Translations under genes and position numbers: made by a program | Notes under the pieces: generated by a model | What the model was told of the DNA's origin: nothing | Databases searched by the model: none | The model's input: the letters and a program-made list of their open reading frames with translations, nothing else | Part shown: positions 56,302-64,000 of the stretch, one piece after another | How the letters are laid out: each line of letters begins with the position of its first letter | Position numbering within the stretch: the first letter of the stretch is position 1 | Assembly: GCF_023078455.1 (NCBI RefSeq) | Contig: NZ_CP095740.1 | Location: 2,716,001-2,780,000 of the forward strand | Reading direction: 5' to 3' | Length of the DNA: 64,000 bases | Source of the DNA: Luteibacter aegosomatis | GTDB taxonomy: Bacteria > Pseudomonadota > Gammaproteobacteria > Xanthomonadales > Rhodanobacteraceae

Positions 56302-56972
56302 GCTTCGTGCAGACCCTGTTTCCCAATATCGACTGGGCCGAGATCGCCCAGGCCTGCCTCGACACCCTCGTGATGCTCGGTGGCTCGCTGGCGTTCACGC
56401 TGGTGCTCGGGCTGCCGCTGGGCGTATGGCTGTTCCTTACCGCCCGCGGCCAGCAACACGCCAGGCCGGGACTCTACGGCGTGCTGTCGGTGGTGGTGAA
56501 CGTGCTTCGTTCCATCCCCTTCATCATCCTGATGATCCTGCTGATTCCGCTCACCAAGGCCATCACGGGCGTGAGCATCGGCATCCGCGGCGCCATCGTG
56601 CCCCTGGTGATCGGCGCCGCCCCGTTCTTCGCCCGACTGGTGGAAAGCGCCCTGCGCGAGGTCGACCGTGGCGTCATCGAGGCCAGCCAGGCCATGGGTG
56701 CCACCACCTGGCAGATCGTCTCGCGGGTGCTCCTGCCCGAGGCCCGGCCCGGCCTGATCGCGGCCACCACCGTCACCACGGTCGCCCTCGTGGGCTATAC
56801 CGCCATGGGCGGCATCGTCGGCGCGGGGGGCTTGGGCGCCCTCGCCTACCAGTACGGTTACAACGGCTACAAGTCGGACTACATGCTGGTCACCGTGGTG
56901 CTGCTGGTCGTGCTGGTGCAAGTGCTGCAGATGCTCGGCGACCGCCTGGTGGCCCGTTACAGCCGACGCTGA
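56298..56972 (+). CDS. metI: methionine ABC transporter permease
   Basis: 224 residues, five membrane segments. The coupling motif is [25 protein letters not shown], typical of MetI. ATGA overlap with metN. It carries D- and L-methionine through the inner membrane with MetN and MetQ. Confidence 0.96.
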   Translation: MSFVQTLFPNIDWAEIAQACLDTLVMLGGSLAFTLVLGLPLGVWLFLTARGQQHARPGLYGVLSVVVNVLRSIPFIILMILLIPLTKAITGVSIGIRGAIVPLVIGAAPFFARLVESALREVDRGVIEASQAMGATTWQIVSRVLLPEARPGLIAATTVTTVALVGYTAMGGIVGAGGLGALAYQYGYNGYKSDYMLVTVVLLVVLVQVLQMLGDRLVARYSRR

Positions 56973-56991
56973 ACGCCGCCTTCCGGGGCTT

Positions 56992-57020
56992 TTGCATCCG
57001 GACGTATGGACGTCTATGCT
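56992..57020 (+). promoter_or_regulatory. candidate metQ promoter holding tandem met boxes
   Basis: TTGCAT (56992-56997) and TATGCT (57015-57020) are 17 bases apart. Between them lie two contiguous 8-mers, GGACGTAT and GGACGTCT (57000-57015), close to the MetJ box AGACGTCT. A repressor bound there would block the promoter. This suggests that metQ has its own methionine-controlled start inside the metNIQ operon. Confidence 0.5.
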
Positions 57021-57054
57021 GACGCACCGCAGCATACGATCGGACGTGCCCGCC

Positions 57055-57867
57055 ATGAAGAACTACCTCCTGCCCTTCGCCGCCGCCCTCGCCCTGCTCG
57101 TGGCCGGCTGTTCGAACGGCGGCGACGGCGGCAAGGCCGACGGCGGCATGGCCACCCTCACCGTGGCCGCCACGCCCGTGCCGCACGCCGAGATCCTGAA
57201 GGAGATCAAGCCGCTGCTGGCGAAGGAAGGCGTGGATCTCCAGATCAAGGTGTTCACCGATTACGTGCAGCCCAACCTGCAGGTGGCGCAGAAGCAGATC
57301 GACGCCAACTTCTTCGAATCCGACCCCTATCTCGCCGCCTTCAACAAGGAGCGCGGCACCGACCTGGTGAAGGTGATCGGCGTGCACATCGAGCCGTTCG
57401 GCGCCTATTCGCGCAAGTACACCTCCATCGACCAGTTGCCCGACGGCGCGAACGTGGTGATCCCGAACGACCCCAGCAACAACAGCCGCGCCCTGCTCTT
57501 GCTCGCCCAGCATCATCTGATCGAACTGAAGAACCCGAACGATCGCCTCGCCACGCTGAAGGACATCGCGGCCAATCCCAAGAACCTGAAGTTCCGCGAA
57601 CTGGAAGCCGCCATGCTGCCGCGCGTGCTCGACGAAGTGGACCTCGCCCTCATCAACACCAACTACGCCCTGGCGGCCAAGCTCAACCCGATCAAGGATG
57701 CCCTGCTGATCGAGGACAAGGAGTCGCCGTACGTGAACTCGCTGGTGGCGCGTCCGGACGACAAGGACGACCCGCGCGTGCAGAAGCTGGCCAAGGCGCT
57801 CACCTCGCCGGAGGTGAAGGCGTTTATCGAGAAAACATACGGCGGAGCGGTGATTCCGGCGTTCTGA
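57055..57867 (+). CDS. metQ: methionine ABC transporter substrate-binding lipoprotein
   Basis: 270 residues from the ATG at 57055. Lipoprotein signal with lipobox LVAGC, then LTVAATPVPHAEILKEIKPLL and FTDYVQPNLQVAQKQIDANFFESDPYL, the NLPA/MetQ signature. It captures methionine in the periplasm. It follows metI after 82 bp that contain a promoter candidate. Confidence 0.95.
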   Translation: MKNYLLPFAAALALLVAGCSNGGDGGKADGGMATLTVAATPVPHAEILKEIKPLLAKEGVDLQIKVFTDYVQPNLQVAQKQIDANFFESDPYLAAFNKERGTDLVKVIGVHIEPFGAYSRKYTSIDQLPDGANVVIPNDPSNNSRALLLLAQHHLIELKNPNDRLATLKDIAANPKNLKFRELEAAMLPRVLDEVDLALINTNYALAAKLNPIKDALLIEDKESPYVNSLVARPDDKDDPRVQKLAKALTSPEVKAFIEKTYGGAVIPAF

Positions 57868-57875
57868 CACGCCGA

Positions 57876-57894
57876 TCGCGGACAGGGTCCGCGA
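57876..57894. repeat. REP-like palindrome, family 1
   Basis: TCGCGGACAGGGTCCGCGA, identical to the copies at 49914 and 60388, nine bases after the metQ stop and between convergent metQ and pncB. Confidence 0.75.
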
Positions 57895-57913
57895 TACGAG
57901 CTGCCTCGAACGA

Positions 57914-59092
57914 TCAAGCCACCACAGGCAACTCGAACACCCGACGAAGATACGCCACGTACGCCGGATCGTCGCACATGCTCTTCCCCGGCGAATCCGA
58001 CAGCTTCGCCACCGGCTGGCCGTTGCAGCGGGTCATCTTGATCACGATGTTGAGCGGCGACGGCCCCACGTCGTTGGTGAGGTTGGTACCCACGCCGAAC
58101 GAGAGGACGCAGCGTCCCTCGAAATGCTTGTACAACTCCATCACCCTCGGGATGGTGAGCCCGTCGCTGAACACCAGGATCTTCGTGCGCGGGTCGACGC
58201 GATTGGCTTCGTAATGCTTCAGCATGCGATCGCCCCAGTCGAACGGGTCGCCCGAGTCGTGGCGCGCACCGTCGAAGAGCTTGCAGAAATACATGTCGAA
58301 GTCGCGCAGGAAGGCATCCATGCCGTAGACGTCGGATAGCGCGATACCCAGGTCGCCGCGGTATTCCCGCGCCCAGGCCTCGAGCGCCGCGGTCTGCGAA
58401 TCGCGCAGTCGCGGGCCGAGCGACTGGAAGGCCTGCAGGTATTCATGGGCCATGCTGCCGATGGGTACGAGACCCTGGCGCATCGCGAACCAGACGTTGC
58501 TGGTGCCGGCCAACTGCGAACCCCAACCGGCCTTCATGATACCGAGGGCCTCCTCGTGCCAGGCGCGCGAGAATCGCCGGCGCGTGCCGTAATCGGCCAC
58601 GCGGACCTTGTCGTAACCCGGGGTGTCGCGCAGCAGCTCGATTTTCGCCCGGAGCCTCGCTCTGCCCTCGTCGAGGTCGACGTCAGGATACGTACCGGCG
58701 AAATACAGTTCGTTGACGATGGCCAGCAACGGCACCTCGAACAGGATCGTGTGCAGCCAGGGGCCGGCGATGACCAGTTCGATCTCGCCCGGCGCATCGG
58801 CGGGCTTCACCGTGACGTACTTGGCGTTGAGCTGAAACAAGCCCAGGAAGTCGACGAAGTCGCTGTCGATGAAACGCAGGCCGCGCAGGTAGTCCAGTTC
58901 GCTTTGCGTGAAGCGCAGCGAACACAGGGCATCGATCTCCTCGCGGATGCGGCCGATGAGCGGCACGAGGTTCACGCCCGGGGTGCGGCAGCGGAAACGG
59001 TATTCCACTTGCGCCGCGGGATATTGGTGCAGCACCACCTGCATCATCGTGAACTTGTAGAGATCGGTGTCGAGCAGCGAGCTGACGATCAT
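57914..59092 (-). CDS. pncB: nicotinate phosphoribosyltransferase
   Basis: 392 residues. Makes nicotinate mononucleotide in NAD salvage. Characteristic sequences are [20 protein letters not shown] at the start, the [12 protein letters not shown] phosphate site and the late [12 protein letters not shown]. Its ATG overlaps the stop of the thioredoxin-like gene by four bases. Confidence 0.96.
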   Translation of the reverse strand: MIVSSLLDTDLYKFTMMQVVLHQYPAAQVEYRFRCRTPGVNLVPLIGRIREEIDALCSLRFTQSELDYLRGLRFIDSDFVDFLGLFQLNAKYVTVKPADAPGEIELVIAGPWLHTILFEVPLLAIVNELYFAGTYPDVDLDEGRARLRAKIELLRDTPGYDKVRVADYGTRRRFSRAWHEEALGIMKAGWGSQLAGTSNVWFAMRQGLVPIGSMAHEYLQAFQSLGPRLRDSQTAALEAWAREYRGDLGIALSDVYGMDAFLRDFDMYFCKLFDGARHDSGDPFDWGDRMLKHYEANRVDPRTKILVFSDGLTIPRVMELYKHFEGRCVLSFGVGTNLTNDVGPSPLNIVIKMTRCNGQPVAKLSDSPGKSMCDDPAYVAYLRRVFELPVVA

Positions 59093-59472
59093 GCGTGGGC
59101 TCCGGTCAGTGCCGCCTGCTTGTCCACCGCCTCGAGGAATCGGTCGGTGCCGGGCCATGACGTGATGCGGCCCAGCTTGCGACCGCGATGGAAAAGGAAG
59201 AACGCGGGAATGCCATGCAGGCCGAAGCGGGTGGCCATGGCCGGATCGTCGTAGACGTTGTCGTGTAGCCAACGCACGTCGTCGCGCCGGAAGCGCTCGG
59301 CGCTCAGCAGGATCTGCCGCTTGGCGATGTCGCAATTGGGACAGTCGCGTCCCCATAGGAACAGGATGACGAGGCGGTCGTCGTCGGCCGCGAGGTCGGC
59401 GTCGAGTCCGGCGCTGTCGATGCGGGTCATCGGGAAGCGCTCGAAGAACTCGGGAACGGAGGTGTCGGCCAT
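59089..59472 (-). CDS. thioredoxin-fold protein
   Basis: 127 residues from the ATG at 59472 (an in-frame ATG at 59523 is also possible). Active-site CxxC in [12 protein letters not shown] and the cis-Pro in [11 protein letters not shown] show a thioredoxin fold. No signal peptide, so cytosolic. It is coupled to pncB, which suggests a role in the redox state or supply of NAD enzymes (inference). Confidence 0.85.
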   Translation of the reverse strand: MADTSVPEFFERFPMTRIDSAGLDADLAADDDRLVILFLWGRDCPNCDIAKRQILLSAERFRRDDVRWLHDNVYDDPAMATRFGLHGIPAFFLFHRGRKLGRITSWPGTDRFLEAVDKQAALTGAHA

Positions 59473-59572
59473 GCGGGAATCCGTGATCGGGTCGAACTGC
59501 CCACGTGAGGGCGGCGAGGCCATAATTCGAGGGTAGCGCGACATTCCGTCGCCCGCCAGGAAGAGGTTACCC

Positions 59573-60385
59573 GTGCGTTCGGTCATTGCCCTGCTGCTGT
59601 CGCTGTGTTTCGCCGGTCTGGCGTACGCGGCCACCCTCACGACCGATGCGGGGCACGGCGCCCGTCCGTGGACGACGGCCCAGTTGCTCGCCCGCCCCGA
59701 TGCGCGGGACATCCGCGTGCCCGGCGACGTGTCCTATCACGCGGAACGAACCTACCGGGCCGTACCGATGAAGGCCCTCCTGGACGGCGTGCCTCCCGAC
59801 GCGCATCTGCAGTTCACGGCGCTGGACGGCTTCGCCGCCGAGATCCCGGCCGCCCTTATCCTCGATGGGCATGGCGCGGAAGCCTGGCTCGCCGTGGAAC
59901 CCGATGACGCGCACTGGCCGCCGCTGGGCGACGGCAAGCCGAGCGCGGGGCCGTTCTACCTGGTCTGGTTGAATCCCTCCAAGGGACATGTCGGACCCGA
60001 GCAATGGCCTTACCAGGTGGCGTCGGTGAAGGTGTTGCAGGATCCGGCCCGGCGGTTTCCCGCCATGCGTCCCGACGCGGCCCTGCCGCCACAGGCCGCG
60101 CCCGTGCGTGGCTTCGCGGTCTTCCAGCGCAACTGCATCACGTGCCATACGCTCAACGGCCAGGGCGACGCGAAACTGGGACCCGACCTGAACCTTCCAC
60201 ACAATCCCACGGAATACCTTCGCGAGGACATGCTCCGCACGCTGGTGCGCAATCCGCAGAACCTGCGTCACTGGCCTCAGGCGAAGATGCCCGGATTCGA
60301 CGCGAAGGTGCTGTCGGATCGAGATCTGGACGATCTGGTGGCTTATCTGAAGCATATGGCGGGGCGCAAGGTGACCGCTCCGTAG
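59573..60385 (+). CDS. periplasmic cytochrome c with N-terminal extra domain
   Basis: 270 residues, starting at GTG 59573 with GAAGAGG upstream. Signal peptide VIALLLSLCFAGLAYA. Residues ~25-155 form a beta domain (VPMKALLDGVPPDAHLQFTALDGFAAEIP), resembling the molybdopterin-type oxidoreductase fold without visible cofactor Cys. Then a single-haem cytochrome c domain: CITCH, with axial Met probably in AKMPGFDAK. Electron-transfer partner unknown. Confidence 0.8.
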   Translation: MRSVIALLLSLCFAGLAYAATLTTDAGHGARPWTTAQLLARPDARDIRVPGDVSYHAERTYRAVPMKALLDGVPPDAHLQFTALDGFAAEIPAALILDGHGAEAWLAVEPDDAHWPPLGDGKPSAGPFYLVWLNPSKGHVGPEQWPYQVASVKVLQDPARRFPAMRPDAALPPQAAPVRGFAVFQRNCITCHTLNGQGDAKLGPDLNLPHNPTEYLREDMLRTLVRNPQNLRHWPQAKMPGFDAKVLSDRDLDDLVAYLKHMAGRKVTAP

Positions 60386-60387
60386 TT

Positions 60388-60406
60388 TCGCGGACAGGGT
60401 CCGCGA
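60388..60406. repeat. REP-like palindrome, family 1
   Basis: TCGCGGACAGGGTCCGCGA, third identical copy, two bases after the cytochrome stop and just before the stop of the convergent aminopeptidase gene. Confidence 0.75.
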
Positions 60407-60407
60407 T

Positions 60408-61439
60408 TCAATCCTCTTTCAGTCGCTCGAGTTCACGCGTGCGATCGGACGGCGGCAACGCCGCCAACCGCTGCACCGCCGCGTAGAAAAGCGGCCAATT
60501 CCTCCCCGCGCGATCGAACAACGCCGCGAACGACGGCACCCACGTATCGTAAAGACCGAACGGCAACAACCGCGCGTTGTTCAACGGCTGCGCCATCCAT
60601 CGGTCGTACCGGCGATCGCCGCCCGCCTCGCCGTCGCGCCATGCCAGGTAGCGTCCGCGAAAGTCCTCGAACTCCTCGGCCTTGGCGACACGCTTCGCGT
60701 CGTCGCCCCAGGGCTGCGCGTAGATCGCCCCCAGCCTGTCGCGCAGGGCCAGGACCTGCGCGGTGAAACCGTGCTCCAGCCGATCGCCCTTCTCGTCCGG
60801 CGCCCCCAGTCCACGCGACCGTCGCCACTGCCGCACGCCTTCGTCCTCCACGAAGGTGGCGTACGACTCGTTGAACGACGAATCGTTCTTCACGTAGATC
60901 TTCTGGTGCGCCAGCTCGTGGAAGATCGTGCCGACCAGGGTGTCGTCGTCCCAGCGCAGCATGCTGCTCAGCACCGGGTCGGCGAACCATCCCAGCGTGG
61001 AATAGGCCGGCACCTCACCGATCGACACGTCATGTCCCAGCGCCCGCTCCCGTTCGGCCTCGCGCCGGGCGAGGTCCTCGCGGAAATACCCGCGATAGGC
61101 CACGCATCCGGCGATCGGAAAACAGTGCTGCACCGCCGCCACCGACAGTTCGGGCGTCGCGAAGACGTTCCAGGCCACCCATGGGCGGTCCAGTTGCACG
61201 TAGTAGGTGTAGCTGCGATTCCCGGGCAGGCCCAGCGCGCTCGAAGCGAAGCGGCGCGCCTCGGCGGCGAGCGCGAGGCGGCGGCGCGTGGCGTCGGGTG
61301 TCTTCGGATCGTCCACCACCGCATCGATGGAACGACGATGCACGATCAACGACGCCTGGCCATGCGCGACGTGCGCGTAATAGCCGAGCGAACGGCATCC
61401 GGCCAGCAGGACGACTAAGGCGATCAGGGGGACGCGCAT
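60408..61439 (-). CDS. putative zinc aminopeptidase, lipoprotein
   Basis: 343 residues. Lipoprotein signal MRVPLIALVVLLAGC. The metal motif is IFHELAHQK (HExxH) with the third ligand expected in FNESYATFVEDEG. The layout matches the PF10023 putative aminopeptidase family. It is anchored in the envelope. True substrates are not known for this group. Confidence 0.85.
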   Translation of the reverse strand: MRVPLIALVVLLAGCRSLGYYAHVAHGQASLIVHRRSIDAVVDDPKTPDATRRRLALAAEARRFASSALGLPGNRSYTYYVQLDRPWVAWNVFATPELSVAAVQHCFPIAGCVAYRGYFREDLARREAERERALGHDVSIGEVPAYSTLGWFADPVLSSMLRWDDDTLVGTIFHELAHQKIYVKNDSSFNESYATFVEDEGVRQWRRSRGLGAPDEKGDRLEHGFTAQVLALRDRLGAIYAQPWGDDAKRVAKAEEFEDFRGRYLAWRDGEAGGDRRYDRWMAQPLNNARLLPFGLYDTWVPSFAALFDRAGRNWPLFYAAVQRLAALPPSDRTRELERLKED

Positions 61440-61472
61440 GCCCGCATTGTGCCGGGCATGCGCGCCTGCTCG

Positions 61473-62012
61473 CTAGCGCCGACGACCGCCGGTCATGCTG
61501 CGCAGCACGCCGTCCTGGCGGATGAGGCCGTGCATGAGCGCCGCGCCCATGTGGGCCAGGAAGGTCAGGAAGAACAGCCAGGCGAGGTAACGGTGCGATT
61601 CGCGCAACCACGCGAACAGCGCCGGATCGGCCGGCAGGATCGACGGCAGGCGCACGCCGCCACCGAGTACCACCGGATAACCGCCTGCCGAAAGCATGCC
61701 CCAACCGATGAGGGGCATGGCCAGCATCAGCGCGTAGAGCATCCAGTGCGAGGCATGGGCCGCCAGCTTCTGCCACGCCGGAAGATCGGACGGCAACGGC
61801 GGCGCGCGATGGGTGAGGCGAAAACCGAGGCGTATCAGGGCCAGCACGAACACGGCCATGCCCAGCGGCTTGTGGATGTTGACCAGCCACGTGTGTTTCT
61901 CGGACAGCGTGCTGACCATTCCCGCGCCGATGAACAGCATCGCGAGGATCATGATGGCCATCAACCAATGCAGAACGCGGGCGAACGGGTGGAACATCGT
62001 CGGGCCGTTCAT
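61473..62012 (-). CDS. cytochrome b561
   Basis: 179 residues with four membrane helices and the haem-b His residues in RVLHWLMAIM, NIHKPLGMAV, ASHWMLYALM and MGAALMHGL. It moves electrons across the inner membrane, probably from quinol. Its first codon overlaps the catalase-like gene stop by four bases, so it probably serves as electron donor for that peroxidase. Confidence 0.93.
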   Translation of the reverse strand: MNGPTMFHPFARVLHWLMAIMILAMLFIGAGMVSTLSEKHTWLVNIHKPLGMAVFVLALIRLGFRLTHRAPPLPSDLPAWQKLAAHASHWMLYALMLAMPLIGWGMLSAGGYPVVLGGGVRLPSILPADPALFAWLRESHRYLAWLFFLTFLAHMGAALMHGLIRQDGVLRSMTGGRRR

Positions 62013-63085
62013 CGGGAAGCCTCCTTCTTGGATGCCGTTCCCGGCAGGTGGCCCTCTTCGGAGGTCCGCCTCAGGTAGGAGTCCGCATAGGCGGCCGACC
62101 GGGCGGCGAGCAGCGGATCGTTCGACACCTCGATGCCGCGCGGAAGCACGGTCGGATCGTAGTTCACGTCACGGCAGGCACCACTGTCCTGCGGCGTCAC
62201 GCTGGCGACCACCACCGTGCCGGCATCGACCTCCTTGCGGCCGTCGGGCCAGACGCTGGCGGCATCGTCCACCGGATCGCCGTCCGCGGCGAAGGTCATG
62301 ATCATGTGCCAGCGCAGCGGGCCCGTGGCGAGCCGGCTGTCGAGGTCGGCGTCGAGGTAATTCTTCTCGCCCGTGGGCGGTGCGGCGCCGGGAGAGGCGG
62401 CATCGGGCACGACTTTCCAGCGCACCGCCCGCCGATCGCCTGCCGCGTCGCGCAGGTAGAAGGCGTTGATGCTGTTGTAGGTTTCGGTGGCGAAGCTCGG
62501 CGAGGGTTTGGCGGTCTTCACCCAGGCGAGAAAGGCGGTGGTCTCCGGGTGCGAGGCGAAGAACGCCTTCATACGCTCCGGATCGGGCTTGCCCGTGGTC
62601 GGGTCGGGCCGACTCGCCACCTGCTGTTCGTAGAACGCTTCGGGCGTGGAGACCGGAAAGACCGGCATCGCGTTCATGCCCGTGCGCCACTGCTCGCCGT
62701 CGGCGAGGTCGAAGCGGAGGGCGAAGCTGCGGATCGGCACCGAGCTGTCGGGCGCGTATGGGTTGCCGCCGGGGATGGCGAAGCGGCCGACGAACGGCGT
62801 ACGGCCCGGGCCGAACATGGGCGACGACGAATACGGCGCGAGGGCGCCATCGGACTCGAAGTACCCGGCCACGCAGATGCCCTTGGCGTGGTTGCGCCGG
62901 TAACCCGGATGGGCGCCGCCGCTGTTGGCCTGGAGGGTATCGATCATCTTCGCGGGGCTGAGCCGGCCTGGGGCCAGCCAGCCGCCGACGTAGCCAAAGG
63001 CGGCCGCCGAGCCCGCCACGGCGGCGAGGATCAGGGCCCAACGCCCGATCGGGTGTGGCGGCCGCTTCGAGGGAGTGTCGCGCAT
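62009..63085 (-). CDS. membrane-anchored catalase-family peroxidase (SrpA-like)
   Basis: 358 residues. A single N-terminal anchor (WALILAAVAGSAAAFGYVGG) is followed by a small catalase fold. The distal His is in RRNHAKGICVAGYFE and the proximal Tyr in RSAAYADSYLR. Such proteins remove peroxide in the periplasm as peroxidases. It is first in an operon with cytochrome b561, and a GGGAATAA promoter lies 43 bases upstream. Confidence 0.93.
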   Translation of the reverse strand: MRDTPSKRPPHPIGRWALILAAVAGSAAAFGYVGGWLAPGRLSPAKMIDTLQANSGGAHPGYRRNHAKGICVAGYFESDGALAPYSSSPMFGPGRTPFVGRFAIPGGNPYAPDSSVPIRSFALRFDLADGEQWRTGMNAMPVFPVSTPEAFYEQQVASRPDPTTGKPDPERMKAFFASHPETTAFLAWVKTAKPSPSFATETYNSINAFYLRDAAGDRRAVRWKVVPDAASPGAAPPTGEKNYLDADLDSRLATGPLRWHMIMTFAADGDPVDDAASVWPDGRKEVDAGTVVVASVTPQDSGACRDVNYDPTVLPRGIEVSNDPLLAARSAAYADSYLRRTSEEGHLPGTASKKEASR

Positions 63086-63127
63086 GGTGGTATGTCTCCG
63101 TCCTCGGGATCGAGGTTTACAGGGTGG

Positions 63128-63153
63128 GACGCACGTCCACGACTTTTATTCCC
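63128..63153 (-). promoter_or_regulatory. ECF-type promoter for the catalase/b561 operon
   Basis: On the minus strand GGGAATAA (63153-63146), 14 bases, then CGTC (63131-63128). This is the same layout as the plus-strand site at 63160. It gives a leader of about 35 bases to the catalase start. GGGAATA at -35 resembles what is reported for the ECF26 group. Confidence 0.65.
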
Positions 63154-63159
63154 TCGCGG

Positions 63160-63185
63160 GGGAATAATCAGCCTCGCCAATCGTC
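63160..63185 (+). promoter_or_regulatory. ECF-type promoter for the sigma/anti-sigma operon
   Basis: GGGAATAA (63160-63167), 14 bases, then CGTC (63182-63185), about 40 bp before the sigma gene. The two GGGAATAA arms of the divergent promoters form an inverted repeat with only six bases between them, so both -35 elements are back to back. Self-activation is implied. Confidence 0.65.
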
Positions 63186-63223
63186 GTACCTCCGTGCGAC
63201 ACGCTCAGGCACGAGGCCAGGCC

Positions 63224-63742
63224 ATGACCGACCCACACATCGACGAAGCCCTGCGCACGCTGCTTCCGCGATTGCGGCGCTTCGCCCTTTGGCTGGCCCG
63301 CGACCCCAATGCCGCGGACGATCTCGTGCAATCGACGGTGGAACGGGCCCTCTCCCGGTGGTCGACCCGCCGCGAGGCCGAAAGCCTACGTGCCTGGCTG
63401 TTTGCGATCTTGTACAGGATTTACCTCGACGGCAAACGCCGGGCCGGTTTCTACGCTCGCATCCTGGGCTCCCTGGCCCAGGAGGAAGAACCCACCTGGC
63501 CGTCGGCGGAACGCGTGGCGGTGGCCCATTCCACCCTGGCCGCGTTCGCCTCGCTTCCGGTGGAACAGCGCAGCCTGCTGTTGTGGGTGACCGTCGAAGG
63601 CATGAGCTACCAGGAAGTGGCCGACATCCTGCAAGTGCCCATCGGTACCGTCATGTCGCGGCTCTCCCGCGCGCGCCGCGCCCTCCGCCAGTTGGGTGAA
63701 GGCCACGTCCCCGAATCCCCTGCCCTCCGGCTCCTGAAATGA
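63224..63742 (+). CDS. ECF RNA polymerase sigma factor
   Basis: 172 residues with sigma-2 (LLPRLRRFALWLARDPNAADDLVQSTVERALSR) and sigma-4 (LPVEQRSLLLWVTVEGMSYQEVADILQVPIGTVMSRLSRARRAL) regions. ATG at 63224 has GAGG 6 bases upstream. It overlaps the anti-sigma gene by four bases. The divergent catalase/b561 operon and the paired promoter point to peroxide or oxidative stress as its cue (ECF26-like). Confidence 0.95.
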   Translation: MTDPHIDEALRTLLPRLRRFALWLARDPNAADDLVQSTVERALSRWSTRREAESLRAWLFAILYRIYLDGKRRAGFYARILGSLAQEEEPTWPSAERVAVAHSTLAAFASLPVEQRSLLLWVTVEGMSYQEVADILQVPIGTVMSRLSRARRALRQLGEGHVPESPALRLLK

Positions 63743-64000
63743 CCCAGACCCCACCCAACGAGCACGACATCCACGCCTATGTCGACGGCCATCTCGATGG
63801 TCCGGCCCGTGGCGAAGTCGAGCGCTACCTGGCGCGGAATCCGGAACGGGAAGAAGAGGTGCTGGCATGGCGGCAGGACGCCCAGCAGCTGCGGGCCCTA
63901 CTCGCCGGCGACATGGTGCCCTCGGCTACCCTCGACCCCGCCCTGGTGCGCGCGCGGAAACGACAGAGGCGAATCGCACGCCTGGCCATGGCCGCCGCGT
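63739..64000 (+). CDS. anti-sigma factor (3' partial)
   Basis: ATGA overlap with the sigma gene; 87 codons are visible before the window ends. The start, NEHDIHAYVDGHLDGPARGEVERYLARNPERE, is the typical anti-sigma opening. No zinc-site Cys are present in the visible part, so it is not the classic His-Cys-Cys type so far. A hydrophobic stretch is just beginning at the window end, suggesting a membrane anchor. Confidence 0.88.
   Translation, partial: MTQTPPNEHDIHAYVDGHLDGPARGEVERYLARNPEREEEVLAWRQDAQQLRALLAGDMVPSATLDPALVRARKRQRRIARLAMAAA

Overview
The window is about 66% GC, dense with genes and free of rRNA, tRNA, CRISPR, phage or IS genes. Protein styles and gene sets (methionine salvage mtnB-mtnD-mtnC, FeoA/FeoB with a Cys-rich partner, IspG, XrtA-type exopolysaccharide genes, FadN/FadA-type beta-oxidation) point to a gammaproteobacterium of the Xanthomonadales, most likely a Rhodanobacteraceae member such as Luteibacter or Dyella. 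That placement is inference from family resemblance, not a search.

Layout. 1-3557: beta-oxidation pair (dehydrogenase/hydratase fusion cut by the window start, plus thiolase). 3728-8495: metallo-hydrolase, FAD amine oxidoreductase, 3-hydroxyanthranilate dioxygenase, NUDIX hydrolase, outer-membrane barrel. 8708-11726: two tandem paralogous APC permeases. 11727-12111: the only gene-free stretch over 300 bp; it holds a candidate structured RNA and a strong terminator. 12112-17530: HiPIP, then a methionine-salvage neighbourhood (mtnB, mtnD, mtnC on +; methionine transaminase and omega-amidase on -) with a C13 peptidase. 17540-26266: LysR/azoreductase, two tiny proteins (one metallothionein-like), MrfA/MrfB-type helicase and exonuclease, several small envelope or unknown proteins, a degenerate receiver protein and an L,D-transpeptidase. 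26402-33216: LdtD-like transpeptidase, 2OG dioxygenase, AT-hook protein, CHAD protein, DUF1080 protein, PI-PLC-like enzyme and a pair of small unknowns. 33185-44506: a ten-gene minus-strand operon for exopolysaccharide export, XrtA-like in content but with no exosortase and no glycosyltransferase. 44664-54668: YdcF protein, lipoproteins, aldo/keto reductase, ispG, phospholipase D, feoA-feoB-Cys-rich protein, enoyl-CoA hydratase, PBP4. 54706-60385: glutathione peroxidase, metN-metI-metQ, pncB with a thioredoxin-like gene, cytochrome c. 60408-64000: aminopeptidase, then a cytochrome b561/catalase-fold peroxidase operon divergent from an ECF sigma/anti-sigma operon cut by the window end.

Three regulatory signals stand out. 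(1) The catalase/b561 and sigma/anti-sigma operons share two back-to-back promoters, both reading GGGAATAA-N14-CGTC, which suggests the sigma factor drives both. (2) A palindrome GTTTGGACGTCCAAAC or close variants lies in front of mtnB and the methionine transaminase, and related tandem 8-mers lie inside a promoter in front of metQ; this resembles MetJ met boxes and would join salvage to methionine uptake. (3) Small palindromic REP-like repeats of two related families sit just after stop codons, including one inverted pair (REPIN-like) beside ispG.
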